Part shown: one piece after another, positions 5,086 to 6,668 of the stretch
Layout of the letters: each line of letters begins with the position of its first letter
Numbering within the stretch: position 1 is the stretch's first letter
NCBI GenBank assembly: GCA_016280685.1
Contig: JAEEHE010000097.1
Span: 1-6,668 of the forward strand
Length of the DNA: 6,668 bases
Source: Caryophanales bacterium
GTDB taxonomy: Bacteria > Bacillota_I > Bacilli_A > RFN20 > CAG-826
Direction: 5' to 3'
Translations under genes and position numbers: made by a program
Notes under the pieces: generated by a model
Databases searched by the model: none
Told to the model about the DNA's origin: nothing
The model's input: the letters and a program-made list of their open reading frames with translations, nothing else

Positions 5086-6483
5086 ATGAAAAACAATCTT
5101 AAACTACTTACTTTAATCCCTTTTTTATTAGTGAGCCTCTCTTGTTCCACTTCCTCTAAACAATCTTTTTCTAGTGAACAAAAGACAAGCGAAAGTGAAT
5201 CTTTATCTTTTGATGACACACTTCCTGAAGAATGCGAAGAAGAACATACCTTAGAAGATGATGAATACCGCTTAGTATTACCGACTTATCAAAATTTAAA
5301 TCGTCGTTATTATGAAGTCTATCTTAAATATAATGATAATTATTTCACCGCTGACTCGACCAAATTCAATAAAGATTTAGCGTTATTATCCTATGGTCAA
5401 TCCATCATCAGTGAATTCGTCAATGAAGAAACTACTTTCTACCAGAGATTTGGATTTGATAACCCCTTCTACTGCTCCGATTATAAGATCACTCCTAATC
5501 CTGACACTTTAGGATATAACTTCGCCCATAAAACTATCGGTGAGGAAAACATCATCGCTATTTGTATTAGAGGTTTCGGTTATGGTCAAGAATGGGCGAA
5601 TAACTTCATGTTAGGTGATAATGGTAATCATGAAGGCTTTAATGCCAGAATTAACGAAGTGATGACTTCATTAACCAGTTATATCAATAATGCTTCTTAT
5701 TCTAATAAAGATATCAAGTTCTGGATTACCGGATATTCTCGTGGAGGAGCGATCGCTAATATGCTCGCCCAAAGAATATTAAAAGATGAATTCTATGGTG
5801 TCGATGAATCCAAGATGTACGCTTATACATTTGAAGCTCCGAGAGGATTAACTAAGGAGAATGCCTTACCCTATAAATCCGTCTTTAACATAGTTAATAA
5901 AGCGGATGTCGTCCCCATGGTCGCTCCTCAAGAATATGGTTTATATCGCTGCGGTATCGATGTGGAAATCTATAAAGATAATGTTAGGGAATTATTACAC
6001 CGCTACGACCACGGAATCGTTCTTCCCAAATTCACCTATATGAAAGATTGGTTTGATTCCGAAGATCGAATCGCATCCGGTTTAATGAATCTCTTGTTAA
6101 GACCGGTTGATAAAGATGAATCATATTCCATGCACACTAGAGAATTGTTTGCAGAGAATTATCAAGGCACGATTATCTTCTTAATGGAATTATTCAATAG
6201 ATTAAGCAATAGAGAATTAAATCTCATTATCGACGCATTAAAAAACAACATCCTTAGTATCTTATTTAATGAAGACGCTCTATATGAAACTATCTATCCC
6301 ATCTTAGAGAATAATGGCTATCATTATCCCTCTAGTGATGTAAAGCGTCATTGCAGTCAAATTATTAAAATGATTAAAGGACCAGCGGTCAATGTCAAAT
6401 ACACGCTTCTCAATCAAAACTTACAGCTAATGATTACCAACCACTATCCCGATATCAATTACATCTTATTAAAGAATCTATAA
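5086..6483 (+). CDS. Lipoprotein with lipase-class-3-like alpha/beta-hydrolase domain
   Basis: This 465-residue predicted surface lipoprotein is probably an esterase or lipase. Residues 1-20 are a signal peptide (K2/K6, hydrophobic 7-17) ending in LVSLSC with Cys20 as lipid-modified residue; the lipobox is slightly atypical, with Ser at -1 and Leu at -2. A Ser/Glu/Asp-rich tether (21-60) follows. The hydrolase core begins near residue 95. It has ICIRGFGYGQEWANNF (159-174) and NHEGF (181-185), reminiscent of the lipase-3 motif before the elbow. The nucleophile elbow GYSRGG (216-221) carries Ser218. D274 in NKADVVP is the likely acid, and H453 in ITNHYPDINY near the C-terminus is the likely triad His. 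The ATG at 5086 is the only start after an in-frame stop at 5074-5076, and no Shine-Dalgarno is visible. It stands alone, divergent from thyA, and ends at a terminator. The substrate is unknown; the triad is assigned by pattern, not alignment. Confidence 0.82.
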   Translation: MKNNLKLLTLIPFLLVSLSCSTSSKQSFSSEQKTSESESLSFDDTLPEECEEEHTLEDDEYRLVLPTYQNLNRRYYEVYLKYNDNYFTADSTKFNKDLALLSYGQSIISEFVNEETTFYQRFGFDNPFYCSDYKITPNPDTLGYNFAHKTIGEENIIAICIRGFGYGQEWANNFMLGDNGNHEGFNARINEVMTSLTSYINNASYSNKDIKFWITGYSRGGAIANMLAQRILKDEFYGVDESKMYAYTFEAPRGLTKENALPYKSVFNIVNKADVVPMVAPQEYGLYRCGIDVEIYKDNVRELLHRYDHGIVLPKFTYMKDWFDSEDRIASGLMNLLLRPVDKDESYSMHTRELFAENYQGTIIFLMELFNRLSNRELNLIIDALKNNILSILFNEDALYETIYPILENNGYHYPSSDVKRHCSQIIKMIKGPAVNVKYTLLNQNLQLMITNHYPDINYILLKNL

Positions 6484-6509
6484 AAAGAGTGACCTATTGG
6501 TCACTTTTT
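6484..6509. terminator. Bidirectional intrinsic terminator shared by converging genes
   Basis: GTGACC (6489-6494), TATT and GGTCAC (6499-6504) form a perfect 6-bp core. It extends through the flanking A-run and T-run to about 11 pairs. A T-run follows on both strands: TTTTTATTT on the + strand and TCTTTTT on the - strand. It begins directly after the lipoprotein stop and contains the last codons and stop of the opposing gene. Confidence 0.88.
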
Positions 6510-6667
6510 ATTTCGTTTCTCTTCACGAAGAAGATCGTTTTGTTATCGGTGTTATATTCTTTAGCGGTTAAATGAATCAATATCTCTTCTACACCACTAT
6601 ATAAGGCAATCGCACTACCGATATAAATGTAAATTGTGTAAGCGAGATAAACCTCATTAATTAAAGC
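6494..6667 (-). CDS. C-terminal 57 residues of an unidentified membrane protein (5' end outside window)
   Basis: The - strand is open from the window edge to a TAG at 6494-6496, giving 57 residues. The first ~25 are hydrophobic (AYTIYIYIGSAIALYSG), consistent with a last transmembrane helix. They are followed by EEILIHLTAKEYNTDNKTIF and a short basic/polar tail ending KSDQ. The helix-then-EEILI-x-LTxKEYN pattern reminds me of the C-terminus of CDP-alcohol phosphatidyltransferase-like proteins in Firmicutes, but this is a weak impression from a short fragment. Coding potential is supported by the absence of stops and by the convergent arrangement with a shared terminator. Its final codons and stop lie within the hairpin. 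The product cannot be named with confidence. Confidence 0.6.
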   Translation of the reverse strand, partial: ALINEVYLAYTIYIYIGSAIALYSGVEEILIHLTAKEYNTDNKTIFFVKRNEIKSDQ

Positions 6668-6668
6668 A

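Noticed and set aside
5034..5219. Minus-strand 61-codon open frame antisense to the lipoprotein signal peptide
   Set aside because: It shadows the Ser/Glu-rich tether. It has no promoter or ribosome-binding site, and the + strand protein is convincing.
1..6668. Alternative genetic code (TGA = Trp), suggested by the absence of TGA stops
   Set aside because: Trp is encoded by TGG in thyA and the lipoprotein, and no gene needs TGA read-through. Preference for TAA/TAG is ordinary in AT-rich genomes.
1..6668. Mobile elements, CRISPR arrays, tRNA or rRNA genes
   Set aside because: No transposase, terminal repeats, regularly spaced repeats or tRNA/rRNA-like sequence was found on either strand. The phi3T-like ThyA alone is not evidence of a prophage.

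Overview
This window comes from an AT-rich, low-G+C Gram-positive (Firmicutes/Bacilli-type) bacterium, probably an Erysipelotrichia- or RF39-like lineage. The evidence is the A+T-rich codon use, intrinsic terminators with U-runs, a thymidylate synthase of the Bacillus/phage phi3T type, a clostridial-style dihydrofolate reductase, and a lipoprotein signal peptide. The genetic code looks standard: Trp codons are TGG, and the eight complete or 3'-complete genes checked end in TAA or TAG. The lineage is inferred from protein style only.

Layout. (1) 2-352 (+): the C-terminal half of the glycolytic phosphoglycerate mutase gpmA, closed by a strong terminator at 374-402. (2) 409-1664 (-): a two-gene metal-homeostasis operon. 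A Fur-family repressor is followed, with a 16-bp overlap, by a two-fold-repeated membrane exporter of the ArsP_2 / 'putative manganese transporter' type. A near-consensus Fur-type operator (14 of 15 positions) lies just upstream of the regulator. (3) 1783-3541 (-): an ABC exporter operon, with an ATPase of the antibiotic/lantibiotic-immunity type and an ABC-2 permease separated by 1 bp. It has its own promoter, Shine-Dalgarno and terminator. (4) 3639-4984 (-): thyA-folA, the dTMP synthesis / folate recycling pair, 2 bp apart, with its own terminator. (5) 5086-6483 (+): a secreted lipoprotein with a lipase-class-3-like alpha/beta hydrolase domain, divergent from thyA. Several palindromes sit in the shared 101-bp intergenic region. 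(6) 6494-6667 (-): the C-terminus of an unidentified membrane protein converging on the lipase. Its stop codon lies inside the hairpin of a shared bidirectional terminator.

How the parts work together. The window is mostly compact housekeeping and accessory chromosomal DNA, with each operon punctuated by a recognisable terminator. The Fur-type regulator with its exporter forms a self-contained, probably autoregulated metal-responsive module. ThyA produces dihydrofolate, which the adjacent FolA reduces back to tetrahydrofolate. No mobile elements, CRISPR arrays, tRNAs or rRNAs were seen, and nothing points convincingly to a wholly new system. The most interesting items are the metal module (operator plus duplicated Cys-motif exporter with a His-rich linker), the unusual active-site and cofactor-site residues in ThyA and FolA, the palindrome-rich thyA/lipase intergenic region, and genes that lack a visible Shine-Dalgarno.
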